From: Halosolutus amylolyticus
GTDB taxonomy: Archaea; Halobacteriota; Halobacteria; Halobacteriales; Natrialbaceae
DNA: 64,000 nt
Assembly (NCBI RefSeq): GCF_023566055.1
Contig: NZ_JALIQP010000001.1
Coordinates: 1,245,252-1,309,251, forward strand
Direction of reading: 5' to 3'
Under the pieces are notes generated by a model. That model was not told the DNA's origin. It made no database searches and saw only the letters and a program-made list of their open reading frames with translations. A program made the position numbers and the translations under genes. Below are positions 34,402 to 42,711 of the stretch, piece after piece. Numbering within the stretch: position 1 is the first letter of the stretch; every line of letters begins with the position of its first letter.

Positions 34402-34480
34402 CTGTACTCGGTGCTAACCGACTCCGGCAACCGTTCCGCTGCGAGCGGACGGTGTCCTGTGGGTAGTTAGCACCCACCAG
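34402..34480 (-). ncRNA. Structured 5' leader upstream of the NAD kinase, possible riboswitch
   Basis: The predicted transcript start lies near 34475, about 75 nt before the ATG. Read on the minus strand it can form hairpin P1 (GTGGGT with ACCCAC, loop GCTAACT), hairpin P2 (ACCGTCCGCT with AGCGGaACGGT, one bulged A, loop CGC) and long-range pairing P3 (GGTGCTAAC with GTTAGCACC, 9 bp, enclosing P2). P3 uses the P1 loop and part of its 5' arm, so P1 and P3 compete or form a pseudoknot. Most genes here are leaderless, which makes a long folded leader stand out. Function unproven. Confidence 0.4.
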
Positions 34481-34497
34481 TCACGATGGGAGAGTCG

Positions 34498-34508
34498 ACT
34501 ATAAATAT
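34498..34508 (-). promoter_or_regulatory. TATA box for the NAD kinase leader
   Basis: Plus-strand cgactataaatattcgg, read on the minus strand as AATATTTATAG. It is one of the strongest TATA patches in this part of the window and sits about 25-30 nt before the first leader hairpin. Confidence 0.5.
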
Positions 34509-34792
34509 TCGGTGCTGTGTGGCCGGTGTGGCGGCCGCTGTGTCGGTTCCCACGCGATCTGTCGGTGGCAACTGCGGCGGTCAATCTGTCGGTGCCAGTC
34601 GCGGCGGTGGAAGAACGGGTTCCGAATCCGGTGTGCTGTCGATGCCCGACCACAGAACCGTCCCGATCGGCGACACGGGCCGATCGGTCGACCGGCACAC
34701 CGTCGTGTACACGCGGCGTATACGTCCTCGAGCGACCGCGGTGTGATCACGGATTTCGGTGGCACACGGCTACACGGGTCCCCGGAGGCGAG

Positions 34793-34800
34793 TCTTTATG
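34793..34800 (+). promoter_or_regulatory. TATA box for the threonine-synthase-like gene
   Basis: gtctttatgtg lies about 25-32 nt upstream of ATG 34825, consistent with a leaderless transcript. Confidence 0.45.
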
Positions 34801-34824
34801 TGAGCCGCCTCTGTTGTTCAGGAC

Positions 34825-36084
34825 ATGGCGATAGACCACGTTACCACACTCGAGTGTACCATTTGCGGGCGAGAGTACGATCCGGACCAGGTCATCTACA
34901 CCTGTCCGGAAGAGGACGGCGTTTCGGGCATTCTCGAAGTGAAGTACGATTACGACGTCATCCACGACAACTTCGACGCCGACCTCGACGGCACGATCGA
35001 CAGCCAGTGGAAGTACGAGGCGTTCCTCCCCGTCGACGACGAGGCCGACGTCGTGACGCTCAACGAGGGCGGGACGGACCTCTTCGACGCCCCCAATCTC
35101 AGCGAGGAACTCGGGGTCGAGACGCTCGTCAAGGACGACGGCCGGAACCCGACCGGCTGTTTCAAGGACCGCGCGAGTTCCGTCGCGGTGACGAAAGCGA
35201 AACACGCCGGGCGAGATATCATCACCTGCGCCTCGACCGGCAACGCCGCGGCCTCGCTGTCGGGGTACGCCGCCCGCGGCGGGCTGGACTGCCGGATCTT
35301 CGTCCCCGGCGACGCTCCCGCCGGAAAGCTCGCCCAGCCGCTCGTCTACGGCGCGGACGTGCTGGCAGTCGAGGGTTCTTACGACGAGGCCTACGACCTG
35401 AGCGTCGAGGTCACCGACGAGTACGGCTGGTACAACCGCAACGCCGCGATCAACCCCTTCCAGGTCGAGGGCAAACGCACCGTCGGCCACGAACTCGCCG
35501 AACAGTCGAGGGTCCGCGGCGAGATTCCGGACTGGGTCGTCTTCTCGATGGGCGACGGCTGTACGATCGCCGGCGCCTGGAAAGGGTTCCGCGAGTTCTA
35601 CGACCTCGATTACGTCGAGGACACGCCCAGGATGCTCGGCGTCCAGGCCGAGGGGGCGTCCGCGATTCACGACGCGTTCCACGATCACGACGACGTCGAC
35701 GACATCGCCGACACGCTGGCCGACAGCATCGCCGTCGGCCGGCCCCGGAACACGATCAAAGCCTGTCGCGCGTTAGAGGAGAGCGGCGGTACCTCCCTGC
35801 TCGTCGAGGACGAGGAGATCCTCGAGGCCGAGAAACTGCTGGGCAGCACCGAGGGGATCTACACGGAACCGGCCGGTGCAACGCCGCTCGCCGGCGTCAG
35901 GCGCGCGATCGAGGAGGGGATCATCGACACCGGGGAGACGGTCGTCGTCAACTCCACTGGCTTCGGCCTCAAGGACACCGAGAGCGCGAAACGGGCCACC
36001 GGCGACGTGATGCGGATCGACCCGGACATCGCGGAGGTCCAGCAGCGCTACGACGTCCCGGAGTCGGCTGCGGCCGACGACTGA
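34825..36084 (+). CDS. Threonine-synthase-like PLP enzyme, possible ammonia-lyase
   Basis: 419 residues. A zinc-ribbon-like N-terminus (CTICGREYDPDQVIYTCPEE, residues 11-30) precedes a fold type II PLP domain: KDDGRNPTGCFKDRASSVAV (Lys for PLP, after FKDR), CASTGNAAASLSGYAA (phosphate-binding loop), NPFQVEGKRTVGHELAE and NSTGFGLKDTE near the end. Genuine threonine synthase usually has NPTGSFKDRGM, so this is a divergent branch. In the E. coli purine gene group the same position is held by YgeX, a diaminopropionate ammonia-lyase of the same fold, so a lyase making 2-aminoacrylate is a reasonable guess. RidA at 49170 would handle that product. Confidence 0.78.
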   Translation: MAIDHVTTLECTICGREYDPDQVIYTCPEEDGVSGILEVKYDYDVIHDNFDADLDGTIDSQWKYEAFLPVDDEADVVTLNEGGTDLFDAPNLSEELGVETLVKDDGRNPTGCFKDRASSVAVTKAKHAGRDIITCASTGNAAASLSGYAARGGLDCRIFVPGDAPAGKLAQPLVYGADVLAVEGSYDEAYDLSVEVTDEYGWYNRNAAINPFQVEGKRTVGHELAEQSRVRGEIPDWVVFSMGDGCTIAGAWKGFREFYDLDYVEDTPRMLGVQAEGASAIHDAFHDHDDVDDIADTLADSIAVGRPRNTIKACRALEESGGTSLLVEDEEILEAEKLLGSTEGIYTEPAGATPLAGVRRAIEEGIIDTGETVVVNSTGFGLKDTESAKRATGDVMRIDPDIAEVQQRYDVPESAAADD

Positions 36085-36167
36085 TACGGTTTACTGTACG
36101 TCAGTTCCAGCGCAACCGCCGCCCGGATCGCGGTTGCGCCGGTACATCGGTACAGCAATCCGTATGA
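36082..36167. repeat. Palindromic element family B, copy 6
   Basis: 86 bp, TGATACGGTTTACTGTA to TACAGCAATCCGTATGA, with inner CAGCGCAACCGC / GCGGTTGCGCCGG. The first TGA is the stop codon of the threonine-synthase-like gene. Confidence 0.92.
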
Positions 36168-36323
36168 GCGATCGGTCGCCTCGCTCCCGATCGTCGCCCT
36201 GCAGGGACGAATCGAGCACTGGTCCGTCGTCGATTCTGCCGTCACTGCCCGTTCGCCGTCGTCGAAAATTCGCACGTTCGGGCCGCGACGGGCATCGCTG
36301 CGTGCGTCGCGGCGATCGCGTTC

Positions 36324-37361
36324 TCAGCGGTAGCCGTCCGCGAACTCGTCGATCATGAGCTTCGGATCGTCGCCCAGCGGGTAGAGGATCGGGCAGAGAC
36401 AGCCGTTCTCGGCGTACTCCCGGACCTTCTCGCGACACTGCTCGGGGCGGCCGCTGGCTGTCAGCTTGTGAACGACCTCGTCCGGGATGAGGTCCATCCC
36501 CTTTTCGATGTCGTCCTTGTCGGCCGGCCAGCCGCCGATCGCCTCGCCGACCTCGTCGATCAGGTCCTGGCTCACGCCGCTGGCTTTCATGATGTGGGGT
36601 TGCTGGCCGAGATACTGCGTGATGAGTTCCCGGGCGTTGTCCAGGGCCTGCTCCTCGTCGTGGTCCATCGAACAGACGATCAGTTGCGGGCGATCGATCT
36701 CGTCGAGCGAGCGATCGGATCGGTCCGCGCCGGTCGCGAGCGCGTCGAGGGCCTTCTGGTTGTACTCGGGGCTGACGAGGTAGTTCATGAGCGCGCCGTC
36801 GGCGAAGTGGCCGGTCAACTCCATCATCTTGAACCCGGTCGCGCCGACGTAGACGGGGACGGTGCGGGGCCCGGCGTCGCCGTGGACGACGTCGAGTTCG
36901 ATGTCGCGGACGTTTACGTGTTCGCCGTCGTAGGTCACGTTCTCCATGTCGAGCAGCCGTTTCGTCACCTCGACGGTCTCGCGCATCGCGCGCGGGGCGT
37001 CCGATCGATCGACGCCGACCTTCTCCGCGAGGGGGTCCCACCAGGCACCGATCCCACAGAGGATCCGGTCCGGGCCGGCCAGTTCCTCGAGGGTGCTCAT
37101 CGTCTGTGCGATGAGGGCGGTGTTGCGCGTCCAGTTGTTGATGACGCCGGACCCGATTTTGATGTCGTCGGTGACGGCGGCGTAGGCCGCCATGGGGGTG
37201 ATGGCGTCCCGGGCGAGGCGGGATTCGGCCTGCCAGACCTCGTCGAAGCCCTGCTCCTCGGCGTACTGTACCAGTTCCATGTTCTCCCGGATCGGGTGTT
37301 TGTCCTGCAGGTAGAGTCCGACTCTGTCGCTCCCGTCGCTTGCCTCGTGACTGTAGCTCAT
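36324..37361 (-). CDS. F420-dependent LLM-class oxidoreductase (Mer-like)
   Basis: 345 residues from ATG 37361 ([20 protein letters not shown]), chosen because TATATA lies 31 nt upstream; an in-frame ATG at 37382 overlaps the promoter region. The bacterial luciferase-like (TIM barrel) pattern is clear: [75 protein letters not shown] and [20 protein letters not shown]. Haloarchaeal members are often called methylene-THMPT reductase homologues, but the role here is unproven. It lies among purine genes, so it may reduce a ring intermediate or recycle F420. Confidence 0.8.
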   Translation of the reverse strand: MSYSHEASDGSDRVGLYLQDKHPIRENMELVQYAEEQGFDEVWQAESRLARDAITPMAAYAAVTDDIKIGSGVINNWTRNTALIAQTMSTLEELAGPDRILCGIGAWWDPLAEKVGVDRSDAPRAMRETVEVTKRLLDMENVTYDGEHVNVRDIELDVVHGDAGPRTVPVYVGATGFKMMELTGHFADGALMNYLVSPEYNQKALDALATGADRSDRSLDEIDRPQLIVCSMDHDEEQALDNARELITQYLGQQPHIMKASGVSQDLIDEVGEAIGGWPADKDDIEKGMDLIPDEVVHKLTASGRPEQCREKVREYAENGCLCPILYPLGDDPKLMIDEFADGYR

Positions 37362-37391
37362 GGAGTCGTCCCCAAATAGCATAGCAGGTGA

Positions 37392-37397
37392 TATATA
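37392..37397 (-). promoter_or_regulatory. TATA box for the F420 oxidoreductase
   Basis: gatatataact, with the six-base TATATA on the minus strand 31 nt before ATG 37361. The distance is diagnostic of a leaderless message. Confidence 0.5.
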
Positions 37398-37586
37398 ACT
37401 ATGGGGCAAGGTAGCACGGGTCTGGGGTCGCCGTTCGGATCGCGCCCGTCCGACGAGCCCGATCGATCCCGGTCTCCGTCCGAACCGTTGCGGGTCGACC
37501 GTGCGACGGCACACGCCACACGTCGCGTGCCACGCTCGTGATACGGGTGTGTCGGACTCGAAACGCGGTACGTCGAGGCGATCCGT

Positions 37587-39227
37587 CTAGAACGATCGTC
37601 GGGACGTGGACGGACGGGTTCGACCGCCCCACTCCTCGGTCGATCGGAGCACGGCGCCGTTGCGGACGCCGGTCGGCTCGCCGCCCCCGACGGCAACCTC
37701 GCCGCCGACGAGGACGTAGTCGAAGTCCTCGGTGAGCCGGAAGGGGTCCTCGTAGGTCGGTCGTTCGACGACCGCGTCGGGATCGAAGACGACCAGGTCG
37801 GCCACGTAACCCTCCTCGACGTAGCCTCGATCGGGGAGTCCGAGCAGGTCCGCCGGTCGACCTGCGGCCTTGTACACCATCCGTTCGAGCGACAGCGTCT
37901 CCCGTTCCCGGACGTATCGTTCGAGGATCCGGGGGAACGTCCCGATCGCACGCGGGTGGGGTTTGCCGCCGAAGATGCCGTCGGTACAGAACGTCCCGCG
38001 CGGGTCGGCGAGGAAGCGCTCGATGTCGTCCTCGGACATGACGAAGTCGGCCATCGTCACGTCGAGGTCCTCCTCGACGAGCAGGTCACACATCGCCTCG
38101 ACCGGGTCGCGATTCCGTTCGGCCGCGATGTCGGCGATCGTCTCCCCCTGATGCCGTCCGCTCGCCGTTCGCGTGATCAGGATGTTGTCCCACGTGCCCG
38201 CCGCACGGGCGAGGTTCTCCCAGTCGCCCGACTCGTCGTCGATGTCGGCGGCGATCCGTTCGCGCACGGACGCCTCGCGGAGGCGCTCGCGTATCGCCGT
38301 CGAGTCCCCCCGTCGCGCCCACGGGGGCAACAGTGCCGTGAGCATCGTCGACCCGGCGGTGTATGGGTACTGGTCGAAGGAGACGCGCTGTCCCCGCGCT
38401 TCGGCCTCGTCGAACAGCGAGCGGACGTCCTCCGAGGCGCCCCAGTTGTGCTGGCCGCCGACCTTGAGGTGCGAGACGTGGGCGTCACAGCCGCCGCAGT
38501 GACAGATGTCGAGGTAGCGCTCGATCGACTCGACGACGTAATCGGTCTCGTTCCAGACGTGCGAGATCATGAACGAGTCCCGATCGCCGAGGGTCGCCGC
38601 GAGCGCTTCCAGTTCGGTGTCGCGACCGTAGGAACTCGGCGGGTAGATCATCCCCTTCGAGAGGCCGAACGCACCCCCGTCCAGCGCGGTCCCCAGTTCG
38701 GCCCGGACCGTCTCGAGTTCGGCGTCGGAGAGCGGTCGATCCTCGAAGCCGGCCACGAGCGACCGGAGGTTCCCGTGCGGGGCGTAGAAGGCGCAGTTGA
38801 CGGCGGGGTCGGCGTCGGCCAGTTCGTCGAGATACCCCGCGACGTCGGTCCACGGCCACTCGCCCTCGATCCGACCGTCGAGCGACTGGATCCGGTTCGC
38901 CCACTCCGTCTTCAGGTCCGTCGGGACGGGTGCGACGCTGACGCCGTCCTGCCCGAGGACCTCCGTCGTGACGCCCTGGGTTACTTTCTCAGGCGCCCCG
39001 GGCCTGTCGAACAGTCGCAGTTCCGAGTGCGCGTGCATGTCGATGAAGCCCGGCGCGAGAACCGCGCCGTCGAGGTCGATTTCGCGATCGGCACCGGCGG
39101 GATCGGCGGCGATTCGACGGATTCGACCGCCCTGGACGAGGACGCTGGCGGTGACGGCGTCGCCGCCGCTCCCGTCGAGAACCCGCGCGTTGCGGAACTC
39201 TATGGACTCGGTGCTCGGAGCCGACAT
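37587..39227 (-). CDS. N-acyl-D-amino-acid deacylase (D-aminoacylase-like)
   Basis: 546 residues from ATG 39227. Two-part amidohydrolase: GFIDMHAHSELRLF (HxH), GQDGVSVAPV, FGLSKGMIYPPSSYG, HVSHLKVGGQHNWGAS (His ligand), SFDQYPYTAGSTML, FCTDGIFGGKPHPRAIGTFP (catalytic Asp). Members hydrolyse N-acyl-D-amino acids or related N-carbamoyl compounds. In the purine context, cleavage of a D-configured N-carbamoyl or formyl amino acid is plausible. A palindrome ATACCagtGGTAT lies over the start codon (39226-39238). It is divergent from the M20 gene. Confidence 0.85.
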   Translation of the reverse strand: MSAPSTESIEFRNARVLDGSGGDAVTASVLVQGGRIRRIAADPAGADREIDLDGAVLAPGFIDMHAHSELRLFDRPGAPEKVTQGVTTEVLGQDGVSVAPVPTDLKTEWANRIQSLDGRIEGEWPWTDVAGYLDELADADPAVNCAFYAPHGNLRSLVAGFEDRPLSDAELETVRAELGTALDGGAFGLSKGMIYPPSSYGRDTELEALAATLGDRDSFMISHVWNETDYVVESIERYLDICHCGGCDAHVSHLKVGGQHNWGASEDVRSLFDEAEARGQRVSFDQYPYTAGSTMLTALLPPWARRGDSTAIRERLREASVRERIAADIDDESGDWENLARAAGTWDNILITRTASGRHQGETIADIAAERNRDPVEAMCDLLVEEDLDVTMADFVMSEDDIERFLADPRGTFCTDGIFGGKPHPRAIGTFPRILERYVRERETLSLERMVYKAAGRPADLLGLPDRGYVEEGYVADLVVFDPDAVVERPTYEDPFRLTEDFDYVLVGGEVAVGGGEPTGVRNGAVLRSTEEWGGRTRPSTSRRSF

Positions 39228-39352
39228 ACCAGTGGTATCGTGTATCGGTGATTTGATTCTTTTGGTCGTTACACCCGGAACGTCGGCCCGATCGGACCGC
39301 CACACTGCAGTTCGTCGGAATGTTAAAGAGCGTGGACTCGGTGTGATGGCAT

Positions 39353-40585
39353 ATGACGGACGCAACGATCGACGAGCGTCGGTTCCGCGATCGGTTCGAC
39401 GAGTTCAACGAGATCGGCGCGACCGACGCCGGCGGCGTGAATCGACCCTCGCTCTCCGACGAGAACAAACGGGCGCGCGACCTGCTGGTCGAGTGGTTCC
39501 GCGATGCAGGGCTCGAGGTGCGCATCGACGAGATGGGGAACATCTTCGGCCGCCGCGAGGGACGCGATCCGGAGGCGGACGCGGTCCTGTTCGGGTCCCA
39601 CGTCGACAGCCAGTACAACGGCGGCCGGTACGACGGCGTCGTCGGCGTCCTCAGCGCACTCGAGGTCGTCGAGGCGTTCGACGACGCCGGCATCGAGACC
39701 GATCGGCCGCTCGAGATCGTCGCCTGGAGCAACGAGGAGGGCGTCCGCTTCCAGCCGGACATGCTCGGCAGCGGCGTCTACACCGGCGTCTTCGACCTCG
39801 AGTACGCCTACGATCGGGAGGACAAGGACGGAAATCGATTCGGCGACGAACTCGAACGGATCGGATACAAGGGCGAGGAACCCTGCGAACCGGATGATCT
39901 GCACTGCTACTTCGAGGTCCACGTCGAACAGGGGCCGTTCCTCGAACGGGCGGATCTGAGCGTCGGGGTCGTCGAGGGCGTCTTCGGCTTCTCGTGGATG
40001 AACGTCGCCTTCGAGGGACAGGCCAACCACGCCGGCCCGACGCCGATGAACATGCGCCACGACGCGTTCGTCGCCACGGCGGACGTGACGAAAGCCGTCC
40101 GCGAGATCACGGCCACCGAGGGGACCGACCTCGTCGGCACGGTCGGCAGCGTCGACGTCTGGCCGAACGCGATCAACGTCATTCCCGAACGCGTCGAGTT
40201 CACCCTCGACTTCCGATCGTACGACAACGCCGTGGTCGACGCGGCCCTCGAGCGCATCCAGGACGAGATCGAGTGGGCCGCCGAGCGCGAGGGCCTCGAG
40301 TACGAGTTCGAGGAAATCATGCGCGTCGACGCCGACCCGTTCGACGACGAATGTATCGAGACCGTCGCGCAGGCGGCCGAAGACGCCGGCTGCGAGTACA
40401 CCCGACTGGTGAGCGGGGCGGGCCACGACGCCAACTACCTCAACAAGATCACGCCGACCAGCATGATATTCGCCCCGAGCGTCGACGGCATCAGCCACCG
40501 GGAGAGCGAGTACACCGAGTGGGAGGACGTCGTCACCGGTGCGGAGGTCCTCCTCCGGGCAGTGAACGAGCAAGCGTCGACCTGA
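39353..40585 (+). CDS. allC: M20-family allantoate amidohydrolase / N-carbamoyl-amino-acid hydrolase
   Basis: 410 residues (MTDATIDERRFRDRFDEFNE). Metal ligands by position: GSHVDSQYNGGRYDGVVG (His, Asp), NEEGVRFQ (Glu), FEVHVEQGPFLE (His) and GISHRESEYTEW (His). The order and GQANHAGPTPMNMRHDA are those of AllC and HyuC (M20D). Allantoate amidohydrolase releases ammonia and CO2 from allantoate; HyuC-type members cleave N-carbamoyl-L-amino acids. The setting with an allantoinase-like gene favours the first. It is followed after 93 bp by the guanine-deaminase-like gene on the same strand. Confidence 0.86.
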   Translation: MTDATIDERRFRDRFDEFNEIGATDAGGVNRPSLSDENKRARDLLVEWFRDAGLEVRIDEMGNIFGRREGRDPEADAVLFGSHVDSQYNGGRYDGVVGVLSALEVVEAFDDAGIETDRPLEIVAWSNEEGVRFQPDMLGSGVYTGVFDLEYAYDREDKDGNRFGDELERIGYKGEEPCEPDDLHCYFEVHVEQGPFLERADLSVGVVEGVFGFSWMNVAFEGQANHAGPTPMNMRHDAFVATADVTKAVREITATEGTDLVGTVGSVDVWPNAINVIPERVEFTLDFRSYDNAVVDAALERIQDEIEWAAEREGLEYEFEEIMRVDADPFDDECIETVAQAAEDAGCEYTRLVSGAGHDANYLNKITPTSMIFAPSVDGISHRESEYTEWEDVVTGAEVLLRAVNEQAST

Positions 40586-40678
40586 GGTGCCGATCGGGTG
40601 GATCGCGATCGATTCCCGGGGCCGTCCGCGACCCGGCAGTAGCAATCATTTTCAATTTCGACGACGAGTTAGTGACGT

Positions 40679-42007
40679 ATGCTACTATCCGGAACGGTGA
40701 TCGCGGACGCCGACACCGTCATCGAGGAGGGGTGCGTGGTCGTCGCGGGGTCGCGGATCGAGGCGGTTGGCCGGCGGACGGATCTGGTCGATCGGTATCC
40801 CGATCGCGAGGAGCGATCGTACGACATTCTCCTTCCCGGTCTGGTCGGCGGCCACATTCACTCGGTCCAGAGTCTCGGCCGCGGGATCGCTGACGACTCG
40901 GAGTTGCTCGACTGGCTCTTCGAGTACGTTCTCCCGATGGAGGCGTCGCTGTCGGCCGAGGAGATGGAGATCGCGGCGAAACTGGGCTACCTCGAACTCG
41001 TCGAGAGCGGGACGACGACGTGTATCGATCATCTGTCGGTCAACCACGCCGATCGGGCGTTCGAGGCGGCCGGCGAGATCGGGATTCGGGGCCTGCTCGG
41101 GAAGGTCCTGATGGATCGCCGATCGCCCGAGGGACTCGCCGAGGAGACCGACGCCGCGCTCGCCGAGACGGAACGGCTCATCCGGAGGTACCACGGCTCG
41201 TTTGACGATCGGATCCGGTACGCGGTGACGCCGCGGTTCGCCGTCTCCTGTTCCGAGGCGTGTCTCCGTGGCGCGCGGGACCTCGCGGACTCGTACGATG
41301 GCGTTCGGATTCACACGCACGCGAGCGAGAACCGGAGCGAGATCGAGACCGTCGAGTCCGACACCGGGATGCGCAACATCCACTGGCTCGACGAGGTCGG
41401 CCTCACGGGGGAGGACGTCGTCCTCGCCCACTGCGTCTGGACGGACGAGAGCGAGCGCGAGGTCCTGGCCGAGACCGGAACGCACGTCACCCACTGCCCG
41501 TCGTCGAACATGAAACTGGCCAGCGGCGTCGCGCCCGTCACGGACTACCTCGATCGCGGCATCAACGTCGCGCTCGGGAACGACGGGCCGCCGTGTAACA
41601 ACACGCTCGATCCGTTCACGGAGATGCGCCAGGGCAGTCTCCTCCAGAAGGTCGATCGGCTCGATCCCGTCGCGGCCCCGGCCGAGACGCTGTTCGAGAT
41701 GGCGACGATCAACGGTGCGAAGGCCGCCGGCTTCGAGAAACTCGGCGCCCTCCGGGAGGGATGGCGGGCGGACATCGTCGGGATCACGACCGACGTGACG
41801 CGCGCGACGCCGATCCACGATCCGCTCTCGCACCTCGTCTTCGGCGCACACGGCGACGACGTCGTCTTCTCGATGGTCGACGGGAAGGTGCTGCTGGACG
41901 ACGGCGAGGTGACGACCGTCGACGCGGACGCGATCCGCGATCGGGCGAACGAGGTCGGCCTGTCGCTGGAGGAACACCGCGACGCGGCCGACGAGGTGCG
42001 GCCCTAG
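40679..42007 (+). CDS. Guanine-deaminase-like amidohydrolase
   Basis: 442 residues (MLLSGTVIADADTVIEEGCV). It has GLVGGHIHSVQSLGRGIADD (HxH), VDFL-type linkers, YAVTPRFAVSCSEACLRGA and RIHTHASENRSEIETV (the guanine deaminase TH-SEN region), VLAHCVWTDESE and ALGNDGPPCNNTLDPFTEMR (metal/active-site Asp). The AVTPRF / THxSEN pair points to guanine, 8-oxoguanine or 5'-deoxyadenosine deaminases. In this island it is most likely a purine-ring deaminase that makes xanthine or a related product for the XDH-type enzymes. It is a distant paralogue of ssnA. Confidence 0.82.
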   Translation: MLLSGTVIADADTVIEEGCVVVAGSRIEAVGRRTDLVDRYPDREERSYDILLPGLVGGHIHSVQSLGRGIADDSELLDWLFEYVLPMEASLSAEEMEIAAKLGYLELVESGTTTCIDHLSVNHADRAFEAAGEIGIRGLLGKVLMDRRSPEGLAEETDAALAETERLIRRYHGSFDDRIRYAVTPRFAVSCSEACLRGARDLADSYDGVRIHTHASENRSEIETVESDTGMRNIHWLDEVGLTGEDVVLAHCVWTDESEREVLAETGTHVTHCPSSNMKLASGVAPVTDYLDRGINVALGNDGPPCNNTLDPFTEMRQGSLLQKVDRLDPVAAPAETLFEMATINGAKAAGFEKLGALREGWRADIVGITTDVTRATPIHDPLSHLVFGAHGDDVVFSMVDGKVLLDDGEVTTVDADAIRDRANEVGLSLEEHRDAADEVRP

Positions 42008-42111
42008 AAGCGCCGTAGGCGGGCGTCCCGGGAGGGGATCGAAACCGTCGGGGACGAGTCGCGGTTCTAACCGCCGGCTCCCACGAGCCACGCCGACGGC
42101 CACCAACAGTT

Positions 42112-42441
42112 ATGGGGCGCGTGCTCGTAGCGATTCGCGTGCAGATCGACGTCAGCGGAATGGTCTGTCCGCAGCCGGTGAGCATCGTCCGGTGCTGTCT
42201 CGCGGAACTCGAACCGGGCGACGAACTCGTCGTTACCGGCGATTATCCGCCGGCCGAGCGGAGCATTCGGCGCACGTGCTACAAGCACGGGTACGCGGTC
42301 GCCGACGCGGACGACGACGGAACCGCTTCGAATGCGGACGCTGTAGACGCGGACGCGGACGGAGCGAAGACGTTCTCCCTCCGGATCCGCGTGACCGATC
42401 GGGCCGCCTCGCGAGCGGACGAGGCCGAATCGGCTCACTGA
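42112..42441 (+). CDS. TusA/SirA-family sulfur (or selenium) carrier, paralogue 1
   Basis: 109 residues from ATG 42112; a GTG at 42139 would give MQIDVSGMVCPQPVS and aligns with the 84-residue paralogue at 58325, so it may be the real start. The GMVCPQPVSIVRCCLAELE motif carries the conserved CPxP Cys of TusA/YedF. GDYPPAERSIRRTCYKHGY is identical in plan to the paralogue. The acidic tail is a local addition. TusA passes persulfide; YedF members in selenium loci may carry selenium. It sits between the purine amidohydrolases and the XDH pair. Confidence 0.8.
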   Translation: MGRVLVAIRVQIDVSGMVCPQPVSIVRCCLAELEPGDELVVTGDYPPAERSIRRTCYKHGYAVADADDDGTASNADAVDADADGAKTFSLRIRVTDRAASRADEAESAH

Positions 42442-42627
42442 TCGGGCGATCGTCCCCGCGCCGTGTCGAGTCCGTCGGATAGTCGAGCCCGGAGTCACGA
42501 GCCGACCGCTCGCCGGCCGTATACGCATCGTATGCGGTGCGTTCGCAGAGGGCATTCGGGGCCCGGACGCGACCCGATCGTCGTTCGCGACCCACCCAGA
42601 ATCGGCAGGACTCCCCCAGTGTCAGTT

Positions 42628-42711
42628 TATAGTAGCAACTGAAAGTCAATGCACACCTGATCGCAGGACGGCTTTGCGATCAGTGTGTAAATCGTTTCAG
42701 TTGCTACTATA
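42628..42711. repeat. Palindromic element family A, copy 4
   Basis: 84 bp, TATAGTAGCAACTGAAA to TTTCAGTTGCTACTATA, inner pair CTGATCGCA / TGCGATCAG. It covers the end of the XDH large-subunit gene (42697), whose final Tyr-Ser-Ser-Asn-stop is encoded by the element. Confidence 0.92.

Noticed and set aside
34402..34480. The leader hairpins as a tRNA-like gene
   Set aside because: There is no GTTCRA loop, the spacing is 65 nt between the long-range arms, and no anticodon arm forms; a regulatory leader is the better reading.
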